This document shows positions 7,484 through 14,170 of a DNA stretch of 15,073 nucleotides, in pieces. The position numbers and the translations under genes are program-made. This stretch comes from Acidimicrobiales bacterium (GTDB taxonomy: Bacteria; Actinomycetota; Acidimicrobiia; Acidimicrobiales; Acidimicrobilacustridaceae), in the NCBI GenBank assembly GCA_023264135.1, contig JALQSZ010000012.1, forward strand, positions 1-15,073, written 5' to 3'. Each line of letters begins with the position of its first letter. Positions within the stretch are counted from its first letter, which is position 1. The notes below the pieces were generated by a model. The model was given only the letters and a program-made list of their open reading frames with translations. It had not been told where the DNA came from and ran no database searches.

Positions 7484-8595
7484 TGACTGCAGGATTCACG
7501 CCACCGCCGTACCCCTACGACCGGCTCGATGCCTTCAAGGCAATCGCGTCTGCGCATGACGGGGGAATGGTCGATCTTTCGATCGGCGACCCGTTCGACC
7601 CGCCACCGCAGGTGGTCATCGACGCACTCGCGAGCTCGGCAAGCGAACGCAGCTACCCCGCGTCGATCGGGTTCCTTGCTTACCGCGATGCCGCCGCAGG
7701 TTGGATGGAACGCGAACTGGGCGTCACCGTTGGTCGGAACGAACTCGCCGCGTGTATCGGCACGAAAGAGTTTGTGGCCGGTCTTCCGCATTGGCTTCGA
7801 TTGCGCACGCCTGAACGCGACACGGTGCTGTATCCCGCGATTAGTTATCCGTCGTACGCGATGGGCGCCGAACTCGCTGGTGCTCGCGCCGTCCCTGTTC
7901 CTGTGACTTCCGACGGCCGAAGTGACCTCGCCGCAATTGATCCCGCAGACGCTGCGCGTGCGTTGTGTCTCTGGGTGAATTCGCCGGGCAATCCCACGGG
8001 GCATCTCGATGATCTTGAAGCGGCCGCAGAATGGGGTCGAGCCAACAATGTTCCGGTGATTTCCGACGAGTGCTACGTGGAATTCACGTGGGATGGTCCG
8101 CGTCGAACGATTCTCGAACATGGCCTCGACGGAGTGTTGGCCGTGCATTCGTTGTCGAAACGTTCGAATCTTGCTGGCGTCCGCGCTGGGTTCTACGCCG
8201 GCGATGGCGATCTCGTTCACTACCTGTCGGAATTGCGCAAACACGCGGGCTTTATGGTCCCGGGGCCAGTGCAGGCTGCGGCGGTTGCGGCCTGGAACGA
8301 TCAGGCCCATGTCGATGAGCAACGACAGCGCTATCTCGAACGGCTGGAACTCTTCCGTTCCGTTCTTGCGGGTATTGGGGTCGACGCGCCGATGCCCGGT
8401 GGCGCGTTCTATCTCTGGGCCAAAGCCCCGGAGGGCGATTCGTGGGCGTTGGTTGAACGCCTTGCCGCTGAAGGCGGGGCACTCGTGTCGGCAGGGGAGT
8501 TCTACGGCCCCGAAGGCAGCGAGTTCATTCGGGTTGCAGTGGTGCAATCGAGTGAACGCCTTTCGTTGGTTGGCCGTCGTCTCGGCGTCCTCTGA
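7483..8595 (+). CDS. dapC: N-succinyl-LL-diaminopimelate aminotransferase DapC (class I/II PLP aminotransferase)
   Basis: A 370-residue fold-type I PLP aminotransferase. Seen: GDPFDPPP near the N-terminus, SYPASIGFLAYRDA, NSPGNPTG (167-174), the PLP-ring Asp in SDECY (194-198), the Schiff-base Lys in SLSKRSNLAGVR (K226), and a C-terminal Arg in EFIRVAVV for substrate carboxylate binding. The N-terminus (PPYPYDRL...VDLSIGDP) fits the actinobacterial succinyldiaminopimelate transaminase group. Placement with dapF upstream and dapD-dapE downstream makes the assignment firm: it would convert N-succinyl-2-amino-6-ketopimelate plus glutamate to N-succinyl-LL-DAP. Overlap TAATG with hflX shows coupling. 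Without the context, another aromatic or branched-chain aminotransferase would be possible. Confidence 0.9.
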   Translation: MTAGFTPPPYPYDRLDAFKAIASAHDGGMVDLSIGDPFDPPPQVVIDALASSASERSYPASIGFLAYRDAAAGWMERELGVTVGRNELAACIGTKEFVAGLPHWLRLRTPERDTVLYPAISYPSYAMGAELAGARAVPVPVTSDGRSDLAAIDPADAARALCLWVNSPGNPTGHLDDLEAAAEWGRANNVPVISDECYVEFTWDGPRRTILEHGLDGVLAVHSLSKRSNLAGVRAGFYAGDGDLVHYLSELRKHAGFMVPGPVQAAAVAAWNDQAHVDEQRQRYLERLELFRSVLAGIGVDAPMPGGAFYLWAKAPEGDSWALVERLAAEGGALVSAGEFYGPEGSEFIRVAVVQSSERLSLVGRRLGVL

Positions 8596-8684
8596 CGCCG
8601 TTTGCTCCCAAAACGAGACCGGCCGCACCCAAGAAGTGACATTGTCCTCGGTTCATTTCGAGTTCGATGGGTCATGATGGAGCC

Positions 8685-9401
8685 ATGACGCAACCATCAC
8701 CTCAAGCGCCGCCGCAGCCCACCGTTGCACCCAAGCGATCCATTGCCGGATTCATTTGGGCTGCAGTCATTTTTGCGCTCACCAGCGCCATTGGTGTTGG
8801 GCTCATCGTTGGCTCGTTCTTTGTGCTTGCTTCCTCCATCACAGGATTCAAAGCCATCGATGCAGGCGAAACCGCCAAGATTCAATTGGGCACTGGCGAG
8901 TGGTACGTCTTCGGTGGCGCCACAAGCACGTTTGGCATGGGTCAGATCACGATCGACATCACTGATCCTTCTGGGAAACAGGTCCTTCCCAATACGGCAG
9001 CCACGTCCTACAACGCCGACGACAACGGCATGAAGTACGAGTCGTTCGGTTCCTTCGATGTCAAGACCGCAGGTGTCTACACGGTGAGCGTTGACGGTCC
9101 AACGGGCACAACCGCGCGCATCGGTCAGATCTCACTCGCTGGATTCATCGGGATGCTCGTTGGCGGTATCGCGCTCGGCTCCATTGGCTTCATCGTTGCG
9201 CTGGTCATCTTGATCGTGACCATCGTGCGTCGCAGTCGCGCGAAGCGGGCCATGGCACCGCCGCGTCCTCCGACCGCACCGACTGCATCTCCAGCTCCGC
9301 CCGCACCGCCGGCCGCACCTGTTGCTGCATCGCAACCACCACCTCCAGCACCGCCAGCTCCTCCTGCACCGCCAGCACCTCCTGCTCCTCCGGCAAACTG
9401 A
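8685..9401 (+). CDS. Unrecognised membrane protein, two TM segments, extracytoplasmic domain, Pro/Ala-rich tail
   Basis: I do not recognise a family. The 238-residue product has a Pro/Gln-rich start (1-17), a hydrophobic segment (about 20-53), a domain of about 100 residues (54-151) with beta-strand-like pattern and Thr/Gly/Asp richness (QITIDITDPSGKQVLPN, GVYTVSVDGPTGTTARIG) resembling bacterial beta-sandwich modules, a second hydrophobic segment (152-181), the basic stop-transfer RRSRAKR, and a Pro/Ala-rich tail (191-238) with repeated PPAPPAP. Predicted topology: both ends cytoplasmic, central domain outside. The start is ambiguous: ATG 8685 (GGA 3 nt upstream) or in-frame ATG 8667 (GAG 4 nt upstream); I prefer 8685 because the N-terminus is then MTQPSPQAPPQ. 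It stands alone between dapC (89 bp) and dapD (40 bp), same strand; a link to DAP or the envelope is only inference from position. Confidence 0.8.
   Translation: MTQPSPQAPPQPTVAPKRSIAGFIWAAVIFALTSAIGVGLIVGSFFVLASSITGFKAIDAGETAKIQLGTGEWYVFGGATSTFGMGQITIDITDPSGKQVLPNTAATSYNADDNGMKYESFGSFDVKTAGVYTVSVDGPTGTTARIGQISLAGFIGMLVGGIALGSIGFIVALVILIVTIVRRSRAKRAMAPPRPPTAPTASPAPPAPPAAPVAASQPPPPAPPAPPAPPAPPAPPAN
9290..9398 (+). repeat. Low-complexity CCN-rich tract coding the Pro/Ala tail
   Basis: The 3' end of the unknown membrane protein gene consists almost only of Pro and Ala codons in short imperfect repeats such as CCAGCACCTCCTGC. Synonymous codons are mixed, so the protein repeat is better kept than the DNA repeat. 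Such a tract is prone to slippage and to assembly error. Confidence 0.7.
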
Positions 9402-9427
9402 GCGCGAGACCAGCGGCCTGCGGGCGG

Positions 9428-9433
9428 TAGCCT
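9428..9433 (+). promoter_or_regulatory. -10 element TAGCCT of a leaderless dapD transcript
   Basis: TAGCCT is followed after 8 nt by the ATG of dapD, and the flanks (GGTAGCCTG...CCGC) match the sequence before miaB. No Shine-Dalgarno sequence precedes dapD, consistent with a leaderless start. A -35 cannot be named with confidence. Confidence 0.5.
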
Positions 9434-9441
9434 GCGCCGCT

Positions 9442-10266
9442 ATGGCTGATCTCGCTTCAACAATCGACGAACTTTGGAACAACCGCGACTCGCTGAGCGC
9501 GTCTGATGACGACGCGGTGCGCGCTGTTGGCGAGGCAATCGCCTTGCTCGACTCGGGTGAGGCCCGTGTTGCTGAACTCGGAGCCGATGGCGAACCCATC
9601 GTTCACCAATGGCTTAAGCATGCGATCCTGCTCAACTTCCGACTGTCGCAGATGGAAACCATCGAGCTCGGTCCCTTTGAGTTCGCCGACAAAATTCCGT
9701 TGAAGAAGGACTTCCAGGCCGCAGGAGTGCGCGTGGTTCCTGGCGCCTCGGCTCGCTACGGATCATTTCTCGACCGCGGTGTGGTGATGATGCCGAGCTA
9801 CGTGAACATCGGCGCTCGTGTCGGTGCCAACACCATGGTCGACACGTGGGCAACTGTCGGAAGTTGCGCGCAGATCGGCGCCAATGTGCATCTCTCTGGT
9901 GGTGTGGGTATCGGCGGCGTGCTCGAACCGCCGCAAGCGGCACCCGTCATCATCGGCGACGACGCATTGATCGGCAGCCGTTGCATCGTTGCCGAAGGTG
10001 CACGAGTCGGCGATGGCGCCGTTCTTGGCGCTGGCTGCATTCTCACCGCATCGATTCCGGTGATCGATGCCGAAACTGGCGAAGAACTCAGCCGCGGTGT
10101 GGTGCCGTCGTGGAGTGTTGCCGTGTCGGCGACTCGACCCCGCACGTTTGCCGGAGGCGAGTTTGGACTCCCATGTGTGCTTGTTCTGAAGCGACTCACC
10201 GAAGGCGAACGTCACGACAAGGCGGCACTCAACGACGTGCTTCGTGACCACGGCGCAGCAACCTGA
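9442..10266 (+). CDS. dapD: 2,3,4,5-tetrahydropyridine-2,6-dicarboxylate N-succinyltransferase DapD
   Basis: DapD commits tetrahydrodipicolinate to the succinylase branch with succinyl-CoA. The 274-residue length equals that of E. coli DapD. Seen: helical N-terminal part with HQWLKHAILLNFRLSQMETIELGPFEFADKIP read in short blocks, then the left-handed beta-helix of hexapeptide repeats from VPGASARYGSFLDRGVVMMPS through NIGARVGANTMVDTWATVGS, AQIGANVHLSGGVGIGG, and VIIGDDALIGSRCIVAEGARVGDGAVLG. The start ATG at 9442 is chosen for the conserved length and the -10 box 8 nt ahead; the frame is open upstream inside the preceding gene. dapE follows after 2 nt. Many actinobacteria carry a longer, divergent DapD of about 320 residues; this one is of the E. 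coli kind. Confidence 0.95.
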   Translation: MADLASTIDELWNNRDSLSASDDDAVRAVGEAIALLDSGEARVAELGADGEPIVHQWLKHAILLNFRLSQMETIELGPFEFADKIPLKKDFQAAGVRVVPGASARYGSFLDRGVVMMPSYVNIGARVGANTMVDTWATVGSCAQIGANVHLSGGVGIGGVLEPPQAAPVIIGDDALIGSRCIVAEGARVGDGAVLGAGCILTASIPVIDAETGEELSRGVVPSWSVAVSATRPRTFAGGEFGLPCVLVLKRLTEGERHDKAALNDVLRDHGAAT

Positions 10267-10268
10267 TC

Positions 10269-11342
10269 ATGACTTCCGGCCCCACTGATCTATTGGCCCG
10301 CACGGCCGCGCTTGTCGACATTGCGTCGCCGAGCCGCGCTGAAGGTCCACTTGTTGATCTGATTGAGGCCGAACTGCGCGCGCACGCACATCTCGAGGTC
10401 ACGCGAGTCGGCGACAACCTCGTTGCTCGCACCTCGCTTGGTCGATTGCATCGTGTTGTGCTTGCAGGTCATACCGACACTGTTCCTGCTGCGGACAACG
10501 CCACGGCACAGATCGAAAATGGTCGACTCTTCGGTGTTGGTTCCGCCGACATGAAGGGCGGGCTTGCAGTCATGTTGGAGCTCGCGGCAACGCTGACCGA
10601 ACCTGCAGTCGATCTCACCTACGTGTTCTACGCACGTGAAGAAATTGCCAGTGCGGAAAGCGGACTCGGCGAATTGTTCGAGGCTCGCCCCGATCTTCTC
10701 GTTGGCGACATCGCCATCCTTGGTGAACCTACCGATGCTCGCATTGAAGCCGGATGCCAAGGCACGTTGCGAATGCGTGTGCAATTGCAAGGTGTGCGTG
10801 CCCATACGGCGCGGCCGTGGATGGGTCGCAATGCCGTGCATCGTCTGTCCGGCATTCTCGCTGCACTCGACTCCTACGAAGCCCGTTCGCCGATTATCGA
10901 TGGCTGTCAGTTTCGTGAAGCGCTGCAAGCGGTGGCTGTCGATGGCGGCGTGTCCGGAAATGTTGTGCCTGATGCAGCAAGCGTGACGGTGAATTTTCGT
11001 TTCGCTCCTGATCGTTCAGCGTTCGATGCCGAAATGCATGTTCGTGAACTGTTCGCTCCGTTTCTTGAAGACGGAGATGTCGTCGAGGTGCTCGATGTCG
11101 CGAATGCTGCGGCACCGGGTCTCAACCATCCGTTGCTTGCATCGTTAGTGGAACGCAGTGGCGCGCAAGTGATGGCCAAGTTGGGATGGACCGATGTCGC
11201 CCGCTTCGCCGCTCACGGTGTGCCCGCAGTGAACTTTGGTCCCGGCGACAGCACCATTGCCCATACGGCGGGGGAGTATCTCGATCGAGCACCCCTCGAA
11301 CGCGTTTACGCAGTTCTGCACGGATTGCTGACCGAGGCCTAA
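10269..11342 (+). CDS. dapE: Succinyl-diaminopimelate desuccinylase DapE (M20 metallohydrolase)
   Basis: DapE hydrolyses N-succinyl-LL-DAP to succinate and LL-DAP, the substrate of DapF. The 357-residue protein is a dinuclear zinc M20 peptidase-family enzyme. Seen: metal ligand H68 and D70 in LAGHTDTVP, bridging D94 in GVGSADMKGG, catalytic E124 and ligand E125 in YAREE, E153 in LGEPTD, and the C-terminal ligand H332 in IAHTAGEY. The dimerisation/lid domain spans about 165-280 and contains GVRAHTARPWMGRNA. The ATG lies 2 nt after the dapD stop, so the two are coupled. A strong hairpin follows the stop by 5 nt. Other M20 enzymes (ArgE, carboxypeptidase G2) look alike, but the dapD linkage settles the call. 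Confidence 0.95.
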   Translation: MTSGPTDLLARTAALVDIASPSRAEGPLVDLIEAELRAHAHLEVTRVGDNLVARTSLGRLHRVVLAGHTDTVPAADNATAQIENGRLFGVGSADMKGGLAVMLELAATLTEPAVDLTYVFYAREEIASAESGLGELFEARPDLLVGDIAILGEPTDARIEAGCQGTLRMRVQLQGVRAHTARPWMGRNAVHRLSGILAALDSYEARSPIIDGCQFREALQAVAVDGGVSGNVVPDAASVTVNFRFAPDRSAFDAEMHVRELFAPFLEDGDVVEVLDVANAAAPGLNHPLLASLVERSGAQVMAKLGWTDVARFAAHGVPAVNFGPGDSTIAHTAGEYLDRAPLERVYAVLHGLLTEA

Positions 11343-11347
11343 ACGCG

Positions 11348-11379
11348 AACGTGGCGTGTGCTGGTGCACACGCCACGTT
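11348..11379. terminator. Bidirectional terminator hairpin between convergent dapE and lexA
   Basis: Arms 11348-11361 and 11366-11379 are perfectly complementary over 14 bp with the tetraloop TGGT. The right arm ends in TTT, giving a short U-run for dapE transcripts, and the left side begins AA, which on the other strand helps less. The hairpin starts 5 nt after the dapE stop and lies 20 nt beyond the lexA stop. Confidence 0.85.
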
Positions 11380-11399
11380 TGAACCGAGGAGGCAGTGGT

Positions 11400-12032
11400 T
11401 CAGAGCTTGCGCATCACGGTGACGACTTTGCCGTACACCGTGACCTCTGAGGACTGGAATTCCATGGGAGAAAGTCGCGAGTTCGCCGGAAGCAACGTGA
11501 CGGTGTCTCCTGAACGTGTCCAGGTCTTGACGGTTGCTTCATCGCCGGGAATGCCGACAACAACGATGTCGCCCTTGTTCACGTTGGTACCCGCCTTGGC
11601 CACGATGTAATCGCCATCGAAAATGCCGGCGTCGATCATGGAGTCGCCGCGAACTCGAAGCATGAACAGTTCACCGTCGCCACACAGGTCGGTGGGTACC
11701 GGCATGATTTCTTCGACGTTCTGTTCGGCCAAGACATCGGTGCCTGCAGCAACATCGCCGACCAGTGGCACGTGACGGAACGGACGACGTTCACCCGAAG
11801 CGCCAGAGTTCGGGTCGTAGCGAACTTCCATGGCGCGGGGCTTGGTTGGGTCGCGACGCAGGTAGCCCAGTTCGTTGAGGCGATTGAGGTGGTTCTGCAC
11901 GCTCGAGGGTGAGGTGAGGCCCACGGCCTGACCAATTTCACGTACCGACGGCGGATAGCCCCGCTCGTTGAGGTGCTGATCAATGACATCGAGGATCTGT
12001 TGCTGACGAGGAGTCAGTCGGTCGGTGCTCAT
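11400..12032 (-). CDS. lexA: SOS repressor LexA
   Basis: LexA represses DNA-damage genes and cleaves itself when bound to RecA filaments. The 210-residue protein has an N-terminal winged helix (LTPRQQQILDVIDQHL, with YPPSVREIGQAVGLTSPSSVQNHL as recognition region at about 26-49), the cleavage site A96-G97 in GDVAAGTDV, the catalytic Ser131 in RGDSMIDAGI and the catalytic Lys169 in DEATVKT. I place the start at 12032: MSTDRLTPRQQ is the conserved beginning, and GGAG stands about 9 nt ahead on the minus strand. The open frame runs on to about 12989 without making sense as LexA. The promoter contains an SOS box, so it is autoregulated. It converges on dapE and diverges from the LysM gene. Confidence 0.98.
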   Translation of the reverse strand: MSTDRLTPRQQQILDVIDQHLNERGYPPSVREIGQAVGLTSPSSVQNHLNRLNELGYLRRDPTKPRAMEVRYDPNSGASGERRPFRHVPLVGDVAAGTDVLAEQNVEEIMPVPTDLCGDGELFMLRVRGDSMIDAGIFDGDYIVAKAGTNVNKGDIVVVGIPGDEATVKTWTRSGDTVTLLPANSRLSPMEFQSSEVTVYGKVVTVMRKL

Positions 12033-12125
12033 CGGGAAACTCCAGAGGTAGGGGATGGAAGGACGGCGGTATCGAGGGGAGAACAGTGGGTCTGACGGCC
12101 AGCTGGGCCGTCGAACCTCTGTACG

Positions 12126-12154
12126 ACAGTACCGGCTCGAGGGGCCCAAGGCAA
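12126..12154 (-). promoter_or_regulatory. lexA promoter (TTGCCT - 17 bp - TACTGT, minus strand)
   Basis: Read on the minus strand, TTGCCT (complement of 12149-12154) and TACTGT (complement of 12126-12131) are spaced 17 bp. Predicted transcription start is near 12119, leaving a leader of roughly 87 nt with a Shine-Dalgarno sequence. An SOS box with one mismatch (12153-12164) touches the -35 element. Confidence 0.6.
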
Positions 12155-12164
12155 ACACCCGTTC
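12153..12164. promoter_or_regulatory. SOS box 1 (one mismatch) at the lexA -35
   Basis: AAACACCCGTTC differs from GAAC-N4-GTTC at one base. It overlaps the first bases of the lexA -35 hexamer, the right position for autoregulation, and belongs to a set of three boxes in the divergent region. Confidence 0.65.
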
Positions 12165-12173
12165 GATTGGGTC

Positions 12174-12179
12174 TTGACA
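12174..12179 (+). promoter_or_regulatory. Consensus -35 TTGACA of the SOS-controlled LysM gene
   Basis: TTGACA is followed after 2 nt by SOS box 2, the same order as in the recA promoter. The -10 is unclear: GATACT at 12201-12206 is the best-looking hexamer, but the spacer would be 21 bp; at 17-18 bp only TTTCGA or TTCGAT are found. The promoter is therefore only partly resolved. Confidence 0.5.
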
Positions 12180-12181
12180 TC

Positions 12182-12193
12182 GAACGGGTGTTC
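12182..12193. promoter_or_regulatory. SOS box 2 in the lexA-LysM divergent region
   Basis: GAACGGGTGTTC is a perfect GAAC-N4-GTTC site, flanked by C and G as in the extended CGAAC...GTTCG form. It lies just after the TTGACA of the LysM gene promoter. Confidence 0.9.
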
Positions 12194-12213
12194 GTGTTTC
12201 GATACTGGCACAC

Positions 12214-12225
12214 GAACGGGCGTTC
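12214..12225. promoter_or_regulatory. SOS box 3 in the lexA-LysM divergent region
   Basis: GAACGGGCGTTC is a second perfect SOS box, 32 bp from box 2, in the expected region of transcription start of the LysM gene. Confidence 0.88.
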
Positions 12226-12296
12226 GATCCGTTCCTTTCCACCTCAGTTCCCCCTTGGCTTTCCTGACTGTCACACCCCACGTGGAGACTTCCCTC

Positions 12297-12869
12297 ATGG
12301 CTGCAATCCTGAACCCCACCGCCCTTTCCGCCCACGCTGAGCTCGCTGAGTCGTTTCTCGCCGACTCCCGTGCGTCCAGCACAGCTCATCCGGCTGGCGC
12401 ATCGGTCGCCCCCTGGAATCGTGCCGACGCCCTCGAAGCTCGGCGTCCGGTCCGTCACCTCCAACTGGTGACCGAACCGGCCCCGGTTGCGCAGGTCGCT
12501 CGCCGCAGCCCGGTGCGCGTGCTTCTCGCTGGTCTTGGTCTTGCGGTGCTCGTCGCGTTTGCGGCGATGGGCATCGTTCCCTTTCTCGGTGCCGACGCTG
12601 CTGCCTCCACGCCGGCGTCGTCCGCCGACACCACGAGCCCAATTGGTGCGGGCGCGCAGGTCGCGTCTGCACCAGTTGCGGCACCGGTCGAGGTTGTCGC
12701 TGCACCCGTCGAGATCGTGGTGCAAGCAGGTGATTCGCTCTGGACCGTCGCTCGCCGTTTGCAACCTCATGGCGATCTTCGCCATCTGGTCGATCGTCTT
12801 ATCGAACGTGTTGGTGGTACCAGCGTCACTCGCGGTCAGCACATCAATGTGAGCGGTCTTCTCGACTGA
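12297..12869 (+). CDS. SOS-controlled membrane-anchored LysM protein (Rv2719c/ChiZ-, YneA-like position)
   Basis: The 190-residue protein has a cytoplasmic N-terminal part (1-72) rich in Ala, Arg and Pro, one transmembrane helix (about 73-97, VRVLLAGLGLAVLVAFAAMG), a flexible Ala/Pro/Val linker (98-138) and a C-terminal LysM-type peptidoglycan-binding domain (about 139-186, VVQAGDSLWTVARRLQPHGD...RGQHINV). The ATG at 12297 has GGAG 9 nt upstream. Two perfect SOS boxes lie in its promoter region. Family knowledge: in mycobacteria the gene between lexA and nrdR is Rv2719c (ChiZ), a damage-induced LysM protein affecting septation, and B. subtilis YneA beside lexA is an SOS division inhibitor with LysM. 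From position, SOS boxes and architecture I infer the same job here. No hydrolase motif is visible. Confidence 0.88.
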   Translation: MAAILNPTALSAHAELAESFLADSRASSTAHPAGASVAPWNRADALEARRPVRHLQLVTEPAPVAQVARRSPVRVLLAGLGLAVLVAFAAMGIVPFLGADAAASTPASSADTTSPIGAGAQVASAPVAAPVEVVAAPVEIVVQAGDSLWTVARRLQPHGDLRHLVDRLIERVGGTSVTRGQHINVSGLLD

Positions 12870-12953
12870 TCTCACGCGTGGCGCAGCGTTTGGCTGTTGC
12901 CGTGTGACAAAGATCCACACCGCGAGTGGCACAAAAAAACTCGTTGTGAGCAG

Positions 12954-12959
12954 TAGTTT
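12954..12959 (+). promoter_or_regulatory. -10 element TAGTTT of a leaderless nrdR transcript
   Basis: TAGTTT (TANNNT) is followed after 6 nt by the GTG start of nrdR; no Shine-Dalgarno sequence is present. Upstream, CACAA (12930-12934) and TTGTG (12944-12948) form a loose inverted repeat, but its 9-nt centre does not fit the NrdR box seen before nrdJ. Confidence 0.5.
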
Positions 12960-12965
12960 CGACGT

Positions 12966-13445
12966 GTGCGTTGTCCCGCGTGTGCTCATCTCGATGACAA
13001 AGTCGTCGATTCTCGACAGTCCGACGATGGCGACGCCATTCGTCGACGTCGCGAATGTTTGGCATGCGGCGCAAGATTCACCACGTTCGAGCGGCTTGAA
13101 CTCGTGCCGATGGTCGTGGTGAAACGCTCCGGCGATCGCGTGCCCTTCGAGCAGAAGAAAATCACCGAAGGCATTGCCGCTGCCGCGAAGGGCCGGCCAA
13201 TTGAGGAAGAAACAATTCTGTTGACCGCTGCGGCGATCGCAGAAGAATTGCGCTTAGTTGGTCCCGAACTCACCAGTGAACAAGTTGGCTTTGCGGTACT
13301 TGAACATCTACGTGAGCTCGATCATGTCGCCTACATGCGTTTTGCCAGTGTGTACAAAGGCTTCGACGACGCCGCGGATTTTCAGCGCGAAATTACGTTG
13401 CTCACAAAAGCGACAGAACCCAAACGTCACGACTCTCGCGCGTAA
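12966..13445 (+). CDS. nrdR: Transcriptional repressor NrdR
   Basis: NrdR senses ATP/dATP through its ATP-cone and represses ribonucleotide reductase genes. Seen in 159 residues: zinc ribbon with C3-x2-C6 and C31-x2-C34 (MRCPAC, CLACGARFTTFER), then the ATP-cone from about 46 to 136 (VVVKRSGDRVPFEQKKITEGI ... AYMRFASVYKGF). The GTG start is fixed by the conserved N-terminal MRCPAC. The gene follows the LysM gene by 96 bp. Its last 19 bp overlap the 3' end of a convergent reductase gene, so it is not cotranscribed with nrdJ as in the Streptomyces nrdRJ operon. Its likely target sites are the two palindromes at 14542-14599. Confidence 0.98.
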   Translation: MRCPACAHLDDKVVDSRQSDDGDAIRRRRECLACGARFTTFERLELVPMVVVKRSGDRVPFEQKKITEGIAAAAKGRPIEEETILLTAAAIAEELRLVGPELTSEQVGFAVLEHLRELDHVAYMRFASVYKGFDDAADFQREITLLTKATEPKRHDSRA

Positions 13446-14170
13446 CGCAACAACACAACGTTGTCCTCGACGATCACTCGGGCGAGTGAAAGGTTGCGCG
13501 CAACACCAGACGTTGGACCATGCGCGCCGCGTGAAGCATCTCCACCAGTGAGTATTGGCGCAATCGTTTGACACCATTCGTCGACAAGATCATCAACAAG
13601 AAGTTGATCGTTGAGCGTCGGACCGCCTTCGCATAACACCGTGTGCATGTTGAGTGCGCGCAACTTCGCAAACGCGTCGTGAAGGTCAACACGTTCGTTT
13701 CCCGCGACGATGATGTCGGCAACAGTGCGCAATGCATCGACTGCATCGGTTGCTGCTGTCGACGTGGTGATCACGATTGGTCGTTGCGAAGGATCACTGA
13801 ACAACTTTGCGTTCGGATCTAGATGCGCGCGTCCGCTGACAACCGCGAGTCGCGGCAACGGTTGTTGTCCGCGCGCAACACGTCGGGATTGCGCGGCGTC
13901 ATCGAGTTGCACGGGGCCGTAATTTTCGGCTCGGACCGTTCCCGCTCCCGCCAGGATCACATCGGGAAGCTGTCGGAGGGCGTGAAACATCGCCTTGTCG
14001 GCAGGACTACCGAGTCCGCCAGATCGACCATCGACTTCGATCGCCCCATCGATGCTGGCGACCATATTCACCATGATCCAGGGGCGAATCGGCAGAGCAG
14101 TCCGAACATCGGACGCGACCGCTTCCACAGGGTCGAGGTCGGCACGAAACGTGGGAAAGAGTTGATCCAC
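13427..14170 (-). CDS. RibD C-terminal-domain / dihydrofolate reductase-like pyrimidine reductase
   Basis: The 247-residue protein is a stand-alone RibD_C-type NADPH-dependent reductase. Seen: WIMVNMVASIDGAIEVDGRSG at 31-51 (residue blocks VNMVASIDG typical of the fold), DVILAGAGTVRAENYGP (70-86), and the glycine-rich cofactor/substrate motif CEGGPTLN (180-187). RibD-like reductases reduce 5-amino-6-ribosylaminouracil phosphate in riboflavin synthesis, but stand-alone homologues are common in actinobacteria and the true substrate is unknown. The GTG start lacks a Shine-Dalgarno sequence; the in-frame upstream codons reach a stop four codons earlier, so no longer protein is possible, and a TAACGT -10 stands 6 nt ahead. 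Its 3' end overlaps nrdR tail to tail. No other riboflavin gene is in the window. Confidence 0.88.
   Translation of the reverse strand: MDQLFPTFRADLDPVEAVASDVRTALPIRPWIMVNMVASIDGAIEVDGRSGGLGSPADKAMFHALRQLPDVILAGAGTVRAENYGPVQLDDAAQSRRVARGQQPLPRLAVVSGRAHLDPNAKLFSDPSQRPIVITTSTAATDAVDALRTVADIIVAGNERVDLHDAFAKLRALNMHTVLCEGGPTLNDQLLVDDLVDEWCQTIAPILTGGDASRGAHGPTSGVARNLSLARVIVEDNVVLLRYARES

Noticed and set aside
7480..8628. Long minus-strand open frame (382 codons) opposite dapC
   Set aside because: It mirrors the third-position GC bias of dapC; the protein shows no motif and dapC is certain. The same holds for the minus-strand frame opposite miaB (2773-3774).
12930..12948. NrdR box in front of nrdR (CACAA...TTGTG)
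   Set aside because: The half-sites are separated by 9 bp rather than 4, so the geometry is wrong; autoregulation cannot be claimed.
12033..12989. N-terminal extension of LexA by about 319 codons
   Set aside because: The extension runs antisense through the SOS-box promoter region and the LysM gene; the conserved LexA start and Shine-Dalgarno sequence lie at 12032.
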